A DNA stretch of 61,890 bases from Candidatus Melainabacteria bacterium (GTDB lineage Bacteria > Cyanobacteriota > Vampirovibrionia > Vampirovibrionales > Vampirovibrionaceae). Shown piece by piece: positions 1-9,324 of this stretch (its first letter is position 1; each line of letters opens with the position of its first letter). The position numbers were made by a program, and so were the translations under genes. The DNA is taken from assembly GCA_902168245.1 (NCBI GenBank), contig CABHPA010000179.1:1-61890 (forward strand), written 5' to 3'. A model generated the notes under the pieces. It did no database searches, was not told the origin of the DNA, and worked only from the letters and a program-made list of their open reading frames with translations.

Positions 1-1083
1 GTCAAAACCATTTCGCATCAGGTCTTCGGGAATATCGCGGGGCAGATTTTTGAGGGGGGATTGATCCTCCTGGCAGTAACTTTCCGCCAGCCATGCTTTG
101 TTCGGGTATTTACCAATAAAATGCTGCCAGAAGGGCAAGGTACGCGCACGGGCCACATCCACCCGGAAGCCGTCCACGCCAACCTTATTCGCCATCAGGT
201 CGAAGAAGCCTTCGTAATATTGCTGTAACGCCTGATCGTTCTTGAACATAACGATGTCGATCCAGTTGGTCGGCACCAGCGTTTTGCCGTTTTTATCCTT
301 TAATATCAAGTCCGGGCGGGACTTGGTGAGATCCGCCGAAGCGCAACTGGGGACATCCACCATCACGTGTATGCCACGCTTGTGGCACTCATTTATGAAA
401 ATGCGGGCTTCTTGCAGCACGTTCAGGTTGTTGCCGGGCGTGTCGAATTCAGGGTTCAGGCTCTGGTAATCGGAAGGCGCATATAAACTGCCGCCCGCGC
501 CCAGTCGCTTGGTTTGGCCCACAGGGTTAATCGGCAGCAGGTGAATGGTGTTGACACCCAGATTCACCAGTTGATCCAGGTGGTTCACCGCGGAAAGGAA
601 GGTGCCGTTCTCTTCCCGGCCAATCGAGATCCGCCCGTCGTGGTTGCGGTCAAAGGAGCCGAAAGTCCGGATGTTCAACGCGTAAACAATGGCCTGCTTT
701 TTATGGAACATGTCCTTGAGATCGTTATTCCAAATCAAGTTGGCCGATGCAGGGGCTACCGCCATAGGCGCGGCCAAGGGAGCTACCGGCATCCGCAGGG
801 GAAAAGCGAACGAGGAACGGGAAGGTAAAAACCGGGCGGCATTGTTATTGTTATAAGGATTATAAGGCGCCGTCGTGGCCGAGATACCGGCGGCTGGCTT
901 TTGCGCTAAATACGCGCCAGGCGACGGAATCGGGGACATGGCGGGCATCATCCAGGGCTGCCCGTTATACGCCGTCTGTGCGGGTAAAGCGGGATATTGC
1001 GCCACGGGCCGACGCGGTGGATAGCTTGACTGATAAGGGTTCAACAGGTGCGACGGCACCGGGGTGGGCGGCAGGCCAATCAT
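1..1083 (-). CDS. GH13 alpha-amylase-family protein (C-terminus beyond window)
   Basis: Probable alpha-glucan-active enzyme; 361 codons are visible from ATG 1083-1081 and the frame runs off the left edge. Residues 1-120 are Pro/Ala/Tyr/Asn-rich and look disordered. A TIM barrel starts near residue 132 (YALNIRTFGSF). The GH13 nucleophile motif is intact (GFRVD, Asp309), as is the acid/base motif (WLAES, Glu334). Conserved region I is degenerate: VDVPSCA replaces the usual DxVxNH, so its His is missing. Residues 145-152 (DRNHDGRI) resemble a calcium-binding loop inserted after the first strand. The start overlaps the stop of the upstream gene as ATGA, so translation is probably coupled. Substrate cannot be told; neighbours (a GH13-like giant and an SLC45-like transporter) point to starch- or maltodextrin-type glucans. 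Confidence 0.85.
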   Translation of the reverse strand, partial: MIGLPPTPVPSHLLNPYQSSYPPRRPVAQYPALPAQTAYNGQPWMMPAMSPIPSPGAYLAQKPAAGISATTAPYNPYNNNNAARFLPSRSSFAFPLRMPVAPLAAPMAVAPASANLIWNNDLKDMFHKKQAIVYALNIRTFGSFDRNHDGRISIGREENGTFLSAVNHLDQLVNLGVNTIHLLPINPVGQTKRLGAGGSLYAPSDYQSLNPEFDTPGNNLNVLQEARIFINECHKRGIHVMVDVPSCASADLTKSRPDLILKDKNGKTLVPTNWIDIVMFKNDQALQQYYEGFFDLMANKVGVDGFRVDVARARTLPFWQHFIGKYPNKAWLAESYCQEDQSPLKNLPRDIPEDLMRNGFD

Positions 1084-2828
1084 GAGTGCGCTCCCGACGG
1101 ACTGGGGTTTTTACGGAAATCGCGGCCCACGAAGAAGGTAGTGTACAACACGGTCGCCGCCAACAGGCCGCCGCCCAGGTAGCCGACCATTCTGCGCCGC
1201 CATAGGGAACCCAGTTTCATATCCCGCAGCGCCTTAATCAAGTGGCTTTCGGGGGTAGCGCCCATCAGGTCGCCCGCTCGCTCGGTGCCGCTGGCTTGCA
1301 GGATTTTTTTGAAGATATGCGGGTTCTCACGGCCCGCCATTTTCTCCGCCTCGCCCAACCTGCCCTGAAGGATCAGGTCGGAGACCACCTGCGCGTTGGT
1401 ATCGCGCATCCAGTCGCGCACCCGCTTGGTCACGTTGTAAACTCGCTCGTCATGCAATTTTCCATGCTCATCCGCAAAGGAAGCCCGAATGGTCTCAAAC
1501 AGGTTACGGTAGTGCGTCACCGTGCTTTGGGCGTTATGGATGCGATCTTCCACCCGCAGCTTTTGCGCCTCGAATTCACTGGCGCTCAACTGTTCCTTGA
1601 ATTCCGCCAGGAAATCGTCCGCCTTTTTCTTCAGATCTTCCAGCCTGCCGGTGGCGGGTACGTCCTTCTGGCCCGGTTTGTACTGGCGATCCAGGTATTT
1701 CAGGGTGTTTTCCACATGAGTCAGTTTCAGGGAACTAGTATCGCCCAGGTATTTCAGGATATTGTCAAACAGGCTTGCATCCTTGCTGTCCACCACATCG
1801 TGAATGGATAAATGCTGTCCCAGGCCGGTCTTATGCAGAATGCCCCGATCAAAATCCTTCCACCAGCTTGAAAGCAAAGCTTCCGGGCGTTCTCCCACCA
1901 GCCTGTTCAGGTGGTTGCGGGTGCGCTTGGCGATTTCGGCCTGGTTTTTGCCGTTTTTGGCGGAGCGGGCCGAAGCCGCCGTGGTTTTCATCTGGATTTG
2001 GTTCAGGGTGCGGACGCCCCAATCCTGTAAGTTGTCGCAAATCAGGCCGGAAATCACCGGCGTGGCGGGGCCAGCCACCAGCATCATCCAGGTGCGGGCC
2101 TGCACGGAAATCTGGCGCATTTTCTCCTCGGTCTGCTGCCTGCGGTTCGGCCCCAGCGGAATGTTATATCGATCCGCGACGCGGTTGATGGTCTCATCCG
2201 GCAAAATATGCAGGGGCAGGTAGTTGGGATCCTTGAAAAGGTTCTGGCGCTGGCCGTAGGTGCTGTCATACACCTGATCCAGGTTAACGCCGGTTTTCAT
2301 TTTCACCATCGCGTTAATCAGCTTGGGCGTGGCGGCCATGGCGCCCAGCCAGCTCATAAAGCCCATATACTCCCCAACGCCCAGCACCTTCTGCTTTAGC
2401 CCCACGGTCGCCAGCGTGGCGATGGCCAAACTGCCCATGCGCTTCACGTTGTCATCCAGTATCACCAGTTGGTGATCCTTCACCGGGGTGAGCGTTCCCA
2501 CCTTTTGCACCGTTTCAGCGGTTTGTTGCAGGTTGTGCCAGGAATCCTTCATCAGGTTGCCGGTGGCAAGGCTGGCATAATGACCCGGAAATTTCTTCTG
2601 CAAGTCATCATTTTGCGGGGGAATGGAAACCGTTGACTCAGGCGGCGCGGTCAATTCCGGCACAACCTGCACGGCGGGGCGAAAACCATCTTTATTATAG
2701 ACATCCTTATTATAAGGAAAGACATCCATGCTTGGCCCCGGTTGCGCCAACCCGCTGCGTTGCCCCGGCTGGAAGCCCATGGGCGGGTAAGGGCGGTTCG
2801 GCGGCAAGGGGGTATAAGGCCAGCCCAT
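1080..2828 (-). CDS. Hypothetical membrane-associated protein, paralogue of the next gene upstream
   Basis: 582 residues, not a family I recognise. The first 60 residues are Pro-rich. Hydrophobic stretches lie near residues 130-165 and 245-265, and a clear C-terminal membrane segment (GYLGGGLLAATVLYTTFF) is followed by a basic tail. Residues about 380-450 are charged and probably coiled-coil. It shares with the protein encoded at 2828-4219 a central block containing KxKxGVxLD, a small helical segment ending in R-(Y/M)-(N/R)-I-P, and the C-terminal anchor, so the two look like an ancient tandem duplication. Its start overlaps the preceding stop (TAATG) and its stop overlaps the GH13 start (ATGA). 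It may tether or chaperone the glucan enzymes at the membrane, which is inference from operon structure only. Confidence 0.75.
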   Translation of the reverse strand: MGWPYTPLPPNRPYPPMGFQPGQRSGLAQPGPSMDVFPYNKDVYNKDGFRPAVQVVPELTAPPESTVSIPPQNDDLQKKFPGHYASLATGNLMKDSWHNLQQTAETVQKVGTLTPVKDHQLVILDDNVKRMGSLAIATLATVGLKQKVLGVGEYMGFMSWLGAMAATPKLINAMVKMKTGVNLDQVYDSTYGQRQNLFKDPNYLPLHILPDETINRVADRYNIPLGPNRRQQTEEKMRQISVQARTWMMLVAGPATPVISGLICDNLQDWGVRTLNQIQMKTTAASARSAKNGKNQAEIAKRTRNHLNRLVGERPEALLSSWWKDFDRGILHKTGLGQHLSIHDVVDSKDASLFDNILKYLGDTSSLKLTHVENTLKYLDRQYKPGQKDVPATGRLEDLKKKADDFLAEFKEQLSASEFEAQKLRVEDRIHNAQSTVTHYRNLFETIRASFADEHGKLHDERVYNVTKRVRDWMRDTNAQVVSDLILQGRLGEAEKMAGRENPHIFKKILQASGTERAGDLMGATPESHLIKALRDMKLGSLWRRRMVGYLGGGLLAATVLYTTFFVGRDFRKNPSPSGAHS

Positions 2829-4219
2829 TACGTTTGACCTCCGGCATTCAGGCCGTTCGGGCCGGTTTCAATCTGCTGAACCACTTCAAACACGCCTTTT
2901 CGGGGCAGCTTGGACACCGCGCCACCCGGCAGGCGGGTTTGAATGGCCGCCGTGTAAGCGGACTGCTCCGGCGACAGCGCGGGGGACAGGTTGGAGGTAA
3001 ACGGGGACTCGTACTGGCGTCCCTGGTTGCGATTGGTGGCAATCCAGCTATGCAGAAGGATCAGGCCCGTAAACGCGGCGGAACCGCCCAGCAGCCCTTT
3101 GCGCCACAGCGGGTTTTTCTCGCCCGGATAACCCAGCAGCATTTCCCGCAGCGGCGGGCCGAACGTGCCGCGAATGGCTTGCCCGGTACGGGTCAGGCGC
3201 TGAGTCAGGCAGCCGCCCTCCTGGTTGCGGGGCCGCCAGATATCCACCATGGATTTCAAGCCGTCCGGCAGCCTGGCCCAACCGTCGCTGCGAGCCAGAT
3301 AACCGGCGCCCAACGCGGCCAGCAGGTTGCCCAAAATCAACTTGTCGGCGCGGGAGGCGCTGATGATGGTGCGGGCCTCGTCATTCACCTCGCGCTTGGA
3401 ATCGGCGATATTGTCGGGAATCCGCATTTTGCGGCGCATCAGCTTGTAATCCTGTTCCTCCAGCAGGTCAAACCGGGGGAAGTCGGCGCTGGCGTATACT
3501 TTTTCAATGTCGCCGTTGTTTTTCTTGAACCGCAGATCCAGATCCACGCCCGATTTGTACTTATAGAACGCGTTAATGCCCTTATTGGCGGCCATAACGC
3601 CCAGATAATACATCAGGACGCCGACTCCCTGGCGGGCGAAGTTCAGGTTGTCCCGACCAAAGCGGGCGCCCACGGCCAGGAACGCGCCACCCAGATAATA
3701 CGGGATACTGGTGATATTCAGGTGATCGGAAAAGGTAAAATGCCCATCGCCCCGCAATCCCTGGTAAATAGTGGCGGGAATGGTCACAAAGGTGTTTTTA
3801 AGTCCCAGTTTGGCCTTTTCCAGCGGGCTTAGCCTCAGCAACTCGTCATCGAACGGGGAATCAATCCGGTATTTCTTGCGGGTGATGGGGTCAATCAACA
3901 GATCCGTCACCGGCACGGGCTTGTCATCCTCCTGGGGCCGGTGCCTGCCGGTGGCCAGACCCGTATCCGCTATGCCTTCCGCATCCGGGGCGGGCGCATA
4001 GGATGAGGCCGGGGAATTATAGCCAATCGGCGGGTTCATACTGGGCCAGCCCTGAGTGGGTATGGCCGCATAAGCCCAGGGCGGATAAGAAGCAGGGCCA
4101 TACAACATAGCCGCCTTGGGAGAGGCGGTCCATGGCTGCTGCGGCATGGCGGGTTGCCTCGCCGGGGCCATGCGGCCCGCAGTCGGATAAGGATAAGTTG
4201 TAAATGGTGCGATGCCCAT
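2828..4219 (-). CDS. Hypothetical membrane-associated protein, first gene of the glucan operon
   Basis: 463 residues, unrecognised. The N-terminal 100 residues are rich in Pro, Tyr, Ala and Gln, like the N-termini of both downstream genes. A central region has two or three hydrophobic helices (for example GVLMYYLGVMAANKGI) followed by YKYKSGVDLD, the block shared with the downstream paralogue. A C-terminal membrane segment (SAAFTGLILLHSWIA) sits near residue 385, after which about 60 polar residues follow. ATG 4219 heads the transcript; it reads divergently from the 1491-residue GH13-like gene across a 398-bp gap, so both sides may share control. No catalytic motif was seen. Confidence 0.75.
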   Translation of the reverse strand: MGIAPFTTYPYPTAGRMAPARQPAMPQQPWTASPKAAMLYGPASYPPWAYAAIPTQGWPSMNPPIGYNSPASSYAPAPDAEGIADTGLATGRHRPQEDDKPVPVTDLLIDPITRKKYRIDSPFDDELLRLSPLEKAKLGLKNTFVTIPATIYQGLRGDGHFTFSDHLNITSIPYYLGGAFLAVGARFGRDNLNFARQGVGVLMYYLGVMAANKGINAFYKYKSGVDLDLRFKKNNGDIEKVYASADFPRFDLLEEQDYKLMRRKMRIPDNIADSKREVNDEARTIISASRADKLILGNLLAALGAGYLARSDGWARLPDGLKSMVDIWRPRNQEGGCLTQRLTRTGQAIRGTFGPPLREMLLGYPGEKNPLWRKGLLGGSAAFTGLILLHSWIATNRNQGRQYESPFTSNLSPALSPEQSAYTAAIQTRLPGGAVSKLPRKGVFEVVQQIETGPNGLNAGGQT

Positions 4220-4617
4220 GCGTTACCCCGAAAGATACCCCTGAAGCTTTCGATATACCGACCCTTTTGCATGGGCCGGGTGTTGAATTGTAGTGCTAAG
4301 TCACTGAGTCGTCTTTGGAACTACTCATATAACAGCCCTCAAGATCTTAAATTGTCATGGAAACAGGGCAAAATCCAATCATTCATCCGAACTGTAATGA
4401 CAATTGATTTAAAAATGGAAAGCCAGAAACCGATACGCCAATACGCCGCACAACTCGTCATTTTCCGGCTTCAAAATTCCCTGGCGGCAATTTTTGGGAT
4501 TCAGCGACTTTTATAGTATCACTTTCAAGCGCAGCCAAAATCCGTGCGCCAACATGATGACGCGGTTTCCTGTTTGAGGGATAGTGCTGCATACCAGTTT
4601 TGTGAGGTATCGAGATA
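4220..4617. promoter_or_regulatory. Divergent intergenic region with a spaced 9-bp inverted repeat
   Basis: This gap separates the minus-strand three-gene operon from the plus-strand giant gene and should hold both promoters. It is visibly more AT-rich than the flanking genes. A perfect inverted repeat, AATTGTCAT at 4350-4358 and ATGACAATT at 4397-4405, has half-sites 47 bp apart centre to centre, compatible with a pair of operator sites. I could not identify convincing -35/-10 pairs. A GTGAGG at 4602-4607 lies 10 nt before the GTG start at 4618. Confidence 0.4.
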
Positions 4618-7600
4618 GTGACCAGCGTCAAGCCACCAGCCCTTCGTTTTTCCGGCTACCGGATGAATGAAAACGGCAAGGCGCAGGTATTTCTGCCGGG
4701 TCACCAGGACGCATACAAGGTTCATGCGGAAATTCTGTCTCCCAAGCAAAAAGCACCCCTGCGGGTCGAACTGGAAAAATCCGTCGACCAGTTCAGTTGG
4801 GCCACGCCCGCCAATATTGAACCGGGCTCGGCTTATCGGTTCGATATCCAGTTGAACGAGCACGACGCCATTCCCACCGTGCTGGATGTCCCGCCCCAGG
4901 ATGACGACGAGGCCGCAGCAGGCGGCAAAGGCAAACAAAACCTTCTCAGCGTCATCAAGTCCAAGGGCGCTAATTATTGGGAATTCAACCAGCCAGACGC
5001 CAACGACCAGAAGGGGGCCAAGTACCGGCTGACCATTCCCGGCAACCCGGCCCTGACGCTGGAAAAAATCGTTCCCGGCCAAAAGCCCGTGGAACACCCG
5101 CTGGAAAAGAAAGGGAACCAGTGGACGTTTACGCCCGACAGCAGCGCACCCGCCGAAACCAAATACCGCCTGCGCCCGGAGCTGGATTTGCTGGAAGTAA
5201 CCGACACCCCGCCCGCTTACGAGGACGTGCCGCCCGCCCCGCCCCCCTATGCCGCAAAAGCCAGCCAGGGCTTATATAACCAGATTTCCAGGCACGAGGC
5301 CAACACGCCGCAAAAAAGCGCGGTCATCGCCGATCTTTATCAGGACAGTATCGTCAGCGAGGAGAACCTGCGAAAACTGGATCGTGAAGCCCGCCAAGCC
5401 CGCGATTTCCCAGTCTTCCAGCCGCAGGACAAGCACATTCCCTTCCTGCCCACGCGGAACCATTTTAATATCCTCAGCCCCAAATTCGGCCCCCAAAACC
5501 CGGCGCTGGAGGCGATGCTGAACCGACTGAAGCAAGCAGGTTTCACCTCCATCCTGTTCAGGCCGTTCACCGGGGGAGATATCTTGTCCTCCCATGGCTA
5601 CTGGCCCACCGATCCACATATCCGCAACAACACCTTCCAGGACGAGGCGGCGTTCCGTCAATACTTCCTGACCATGCTCCAGCACGGCATGAAAGTGTAT
5701 GCGGATGGCGCGTTCGTCAGCCAGGGGCTAAACGGAGTGCAAATGCTCTCCAACATGGCGCACAACAAGCGATCCCCCTACTGGACATGGTTCAAGTCCA
5801 ACCAGACCGAAAACACTGGGGCTATCAGTTTTCCAAAACATGCCTACGAAAAGTTCACGTTCGGCATCCTGCCCACCGTACTGGACAGCAAAGGACACCG
5901 CTCGGTGGACTTCAGCAAGTTTTCGGTACGGTTCATCAACGATCCGACCCGGAACGGCTACAACCGCAAAAAACCGACCTTTATGGAACTGTACGATCCC
6001 AGGCTGGAAAAGCCGGACGGCAGCCCGCAAGACTCGCAACCGAATGCCTGGAAACTGAAGGGCAGCATGGATTCGGTGCAAAAGTACCGTTTCCCAATCG
6101 ATCCCCAAGAGTTGCGGGAGAAAAAGACCAGCATCTACAAGGGGCCGGGCGATCAGGAAGGCCAGGCCGGGAAATACCTGGAATGGAAAAGCTTCCGACT
6201 GGACAAGGCCGGCCGGGACGATTCTTCCAGAAAATGGGACGGCCAGGTGGATGTGGCGTTAATGAACACCAAAAACCCGGAAGTGGTGGATTTTCTGGAA
6301 AGCGCGGTCGGCCATTTCACCCGCAAAGTGGCCAACCTTTACACCAGCGAAACCGCCAAAATGCTGGCCAAGGCTCAGGCCGCAAACCCGACCGGCGCCG
6401 AAACGGATTGGCTGGCCGCCATTACCGTACCCACCGACGGCAAGCCGACCAGCCGGTTACAGGTTTTGCCACCCATTACGCAATCGCCAGCCGACCGCCT
6501 GATGATCGAGGAACTTCGCAAAGCGCGGCATAGCGCGCGTCCGGAAGTGGAAAGCAACCAGTTGGGCAAAACCTTCTCCCGGCGGATGCTGGATGAAATT
6601 CCCATGAGCGTGTTGCATTTGCCCGCCCTGTTCAAGGCCAACCTGACCTATCCCGGCTTCCAGAAAGCCTTGCGCGAGAAAGAGCGCAACTGGCTCTCCA
6701 AGTTTATCGCCAACCAGGTGTTGCAGCCGCTTTCCCGGTTGTGGCTGGTGGGGGATATCTTCAAGGGCATTCGCAACCTGCTGTTCCCCGACTCCTTTGA
6801 AGGTCGCCTGGGCGAAAAACTCCAGAAAATCTTCACCAAAGACGTTTCCACCGACGCGCAGGCCAAGCTGCGCAACGGCAGAATTCAATCCATCGTGGCG
6901 GGCAAACTGGCCGAGCAGATTTACCTGAGCGCGTTGACCGGAGAAAGCCTGGAAAAAATCAGGGAATGGGAATCCGATCCGGCGCAACTGGAAGACGCGT
7001 TGTACCGAAACCTGCCGGAAGACGTGCTGAAGCAGGATCCGGTCACCGCTTCCAAAATGCTGCCGGGCATCCTCAAAAAAGGGTTGGATAAAATGAGCAG
7101 CGGCTACCTGGCCCGACTGGTGGAACAAGAGCTGCGCGGGCTGGATCCCGAAATGGTGGAAATGGCCAACGCGGTGCTGCAAAAACGCGAATTCGGCCTG
7201 AACTGGCGGATTGACGCGGCCAAGGACGTGGCCGACATCGACGCGGTGCGCGGGGCCGATCCTGCCAAGCGGGCCAAGGCGTTCACGGAAGAGATCAAGT
7301 TCGTGAAATCATTCTGGACGCGGGTAGGCAATACCGTTCGCGATGTGTTCAAAAAGGCGACCATTGTGGCGGAATTAACCGACTTTGAAAAACTGGCCGG
7401 AAATGACGAGGTGGCCAGAACCGCTATGAAAAGCCTGTTTGAGGACAATACCTTCACCAGCACGCCCAACATGAAACACGTTTACAGCCCGGTGATGCAG
7501 TTGGTGAACTACGCCCAGCGCCCCGACGAATTCGGCGCATGGCAGATGAAACCGAGCGAATTCCTGAACAAGCACCTGATCCCGATGAGCCAGTCGTTCC

Positions 7601-9093
7601 CGTTCCCGTCGGTACGGCAAGCCCAGAACCTGACCACCAGCCACGACTACGCCACCAGCAGCCACGCCAAGCTGGTGAACCCGGAACTGTTCAACATGGA
7701 TCATATGAGAACCTGGGGCTTGAAGGACGACTTCGACGTGGCCAGCGCCGAGCTGGAAACCAAGGAATGCTTCAAGAGCCAGCGTGAAGCGTTGAACCGC
7801 AAGTACGGCATCAACACGGAAGGCATTTTGTTCAACCTGCGGGAATGGCTGAAAGACCGGGGCGACACCCATATTAAGGACAAGCTGGAGCAGCAGGGCC
7901 ACACCCGCTTGAAAGGCTATTTCGACGAGTACGAAAAATGCAAGGATCCCAAGCAGAAAACCACCAACGACCGTCCCACCCCACGGGAGCTGAAAGGCGA
8001 GTTTGTGGATAAACTGCTGGATATCATCCCTCAAAAACGCCTGAAGGAGCTGGGCCTTGCGGATAAACCGGAAGCGCTGGCGGCCTTGAAACAAGCCTTG
8101 ACGGCGCGGATAACGGAACCCAGCGAAGCCAAGGCCATGCGCGGCGTCATTATGAACGCCACGCTGGATGCGGAATGGCCAAGCCTGAAAACCAGCGCCC
8201 CCCAAAACATGCAACTGCTCAAGGCCAACGTCCAGAACCGGATGTGGCAAGGGGTGGATCAGGCCATTCAGCGTTGGGGCGCCCATTTTGGCTATCAGCC
8301 GCTGGATATCGCGCTGAACCATGTGTTTGAGACCTTCCCCGAAGACTGGTGGAAAACGGACGCCAACGGGCAAATCCATAACGAGGCCGAGGCCCACCAG
8401 TTCCTGGAGGTTCTGAAGTTTAACATGTACCAACACGCCAACCGGCCGGTGATGGAAAAACTGCTGCGGGAATTCGCGGTGCAAATTGCACTGCCCGGCA
8501 ACCCCTCCATCTACCTGCCCGACTTCTTCGCCCAAGGCGGCAGCGAATTCGTGAAAAACATGTACGCCCAAAACCGCAACATCATCCGGGTGGACAAAGA
8601 CAGCAACGATGCCGACTTCAGGCAATTCCAACAACAGGCGGGCAAAATCCTCAACGCCCGCAAAAACCTGGAAGTGCTGAACTCCGGTACGATACTGCCG
8701 GTGGATATTGACGACGATCAGGCCATTCTGCCCGTCATTCGCGACAACGGCAAGGATCAGGCGATTGTGCTGGTGGATGTGGCCAAGCAGGAGCCGCCTA
8801 ACCTGACGGAACGGAAAATCGGCTTTGACAGCAACAAGTACGCCACAGTGGGAGACAGCCCCGCCCAACGCGACGTGAGCAACTTCAAGCTGAATTCGCC
8901 GTACCTGACGCCGGGCACCATTTACCAGGATGAGCTTAATCCGGGCGATAAATTCACCATCGATCAAAATCATCAACTGGTGCAAATCGAGGCGCAAGGC
9001 AGGCCGTTGCCACGTTCGCGCAACGGGGCAACCTTCCATCTGCACAACGCGCGCATCCTGAAACGACTGCCCAAAACGACCGTTTCCGCATAA
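4618..9093 (+). CDS. Giant GH13-like protein, probable pseudo-amylase
   Basis: 1491 residues. The GTG start at 4618 is preceded by GTGAGG; ATG 4663 is an alternative. Two beta-rich modules (about 1-100 and 120-205) recall starch-binding or CBM48-like domains, followed by a Pro-rich linker. A GH13-like barrel begins near residue 281: the region I position reads YADGAFVSQ, lacking the Asn-His. A strand equivalent to LPDLNxxNPxV is recognisable as DVALMNTKNPEV (about residue 545), but the GFRxD nucleophile motif that should follow is absent. A long helical insertion occupies roughly 575-1180 and includes TSHDYATSSH, a possible remnant of the NHD region (His1009-Asp1010). LPGNPSIYLPD (about 1292) and a beta C-domain close the fold. 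No signal peptide was seen. Residues 10-13 (RFSG) belong to a motif shared by three other proteins here. Likely glucan-binding or scaffolding rather than hydrolytic. Confidence 0.7.
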   Translation: MTSVKPPALRFSGYRMNENGKAQVFLPGHQDAYKVHAEILSPKQKAPLRVELEKSVDQFSWATPANIEPGSAYRFDIQLNEHDAIPTVLDVPPQDDDEAAAGGKGKQNLLSVIKSKGANYWEFNQPDANDQKGAKYRLTIPGNPALTLEKIVPGQKPVEHPLEKKGNQWTFTPDSSAPAETKYRLRPELDLLEVTDTPPAYEDVPPAPPPYAAKASQGLYNQISRHEANTPQKSAVIADLYQDSIVSEENLRKLDREARQARDFPVFQPQDKHIPFLPTRNHFNILSPKFGPQNPALEAMLNRLKQAGFTSILFRPFTGGDILSSHGYWPTDPHIRNNTFQDEAAFRQYFLTMLQHGMKVYADGAFVSQGLNGVQMLSNMAHNKRSPYWTWFKSNQTENTGAISFPKHAYEKFTFGILPTVLDSKGHRSVDFSKFSVRFINDPTRNGYNRKKPTFMELYDPRLEKPDGSPQDSQPNAWKLKGSMDSVQKYRFPIDPQELREKKTSIYKGPGDQEGQAGKYLEWKSFRLDKAGRDDSSRKWDGQVDVALMNTKNPEVVDFLESAVGHFTRKVANLYTSETAKMLAKAQAANPTGAETDWLAAITVPTDGKPTSRLQVLPPITQSPADRLMIEELRKARHSARPEVESNQLGKTFSRRMLDEIPMSVLHLPALFKANLTYPGFQKALREKERNWLSKFIANQVLQPLSRLWLVGDIFKGIRNLLFPDSFEGRLGEKLQKIFTKDVSTDAQAKLRNGRIQSIVAGKLAEQIYLSALTGESLEKIREWESDPAQLEDALYRNLPEDVLKQDPVTASKMLPGILKKGLDKMSSGYLARLVEQELRGLDPEMVEMANAVLQKREFGLNWRIDAAKDVADIDAVRGADPAKRAKAFTEEIKFVKSFWTRVGNTVRDVFKKATIVAELTDFEKLAGNDEVARTAMKSLFEDNTFTSTPNMKHVYSPVMQLVNYAQRPDEFGAWQMKPSEFLNKHLIPMSQSFPFPSVRQAQNLTTSHDYATSSHAKLVNPELFNMDHMRTWGLKDDFDVASAELETKECFKSQREALNRKYGINTEGILFNLREWLKDRGDTHIKDKLEQQGHTRLKGYFDEYEKCKDPKQKTTNDRPTPRELKGEFVDKLLDIIPQKRLKELGLADKPEALAALKQALTARITEPSEAKAMRGVIMNATLDAEWPSLKTSAPQNMQLLKANVQNRMWQGVDQAIQRWGAHFGYQPLDIALNHVFETFPEDWWKTDANGQIHNEAEAHQFLEVLKFNMYQHANRPVMEKLLREFAVQIALPGNPSIYLPDFFAQGGSEFVKNMYAQNRNIIRVDKDSNDADFRQFQQQAGKILNARKNLEVLNSGTILPVDIDDDQAILPVIRDNGKDQAIVLVDVAKQEPPNLTERKIGFDSNKYATVGDSPAQRDVSNFKLNSPYLTPGTIYQDELNPGDKFTIDQNHQLVQIEAQGRPLPRSRNGATFHLHNARILKRLPKTTVSA

Positions 9094-9324
9094 TGTTTGA
9101 CTCGCAAAATACGCATTATTTCTCTTTTGACAAATAGTGCTGAAACACTGGACACAAGGCTATTTATCATTAAATGAAAAACATAAACAATAGCAGGTTT
9201 TAACTATTTATAGGAAAATATGAGTTATTTCATGATGGGGTCTGCATTTTTTTGCAAGCAATCCAATCCGGGTTTTATTTTTGTTTCAGTCATCCTCAAA
9301 ATTCTTGAAGGGAAATAAAGATTT

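Noticed and set aside
7375..9045. Long antisense frame (about 556 codons) opposite the giant GH13-like gene
   Set aside because: It is a mirror of the high-GC coding strand, with His/Gln/Val-rich composition and no recognisable domain; the plus-strand gene explains the region.
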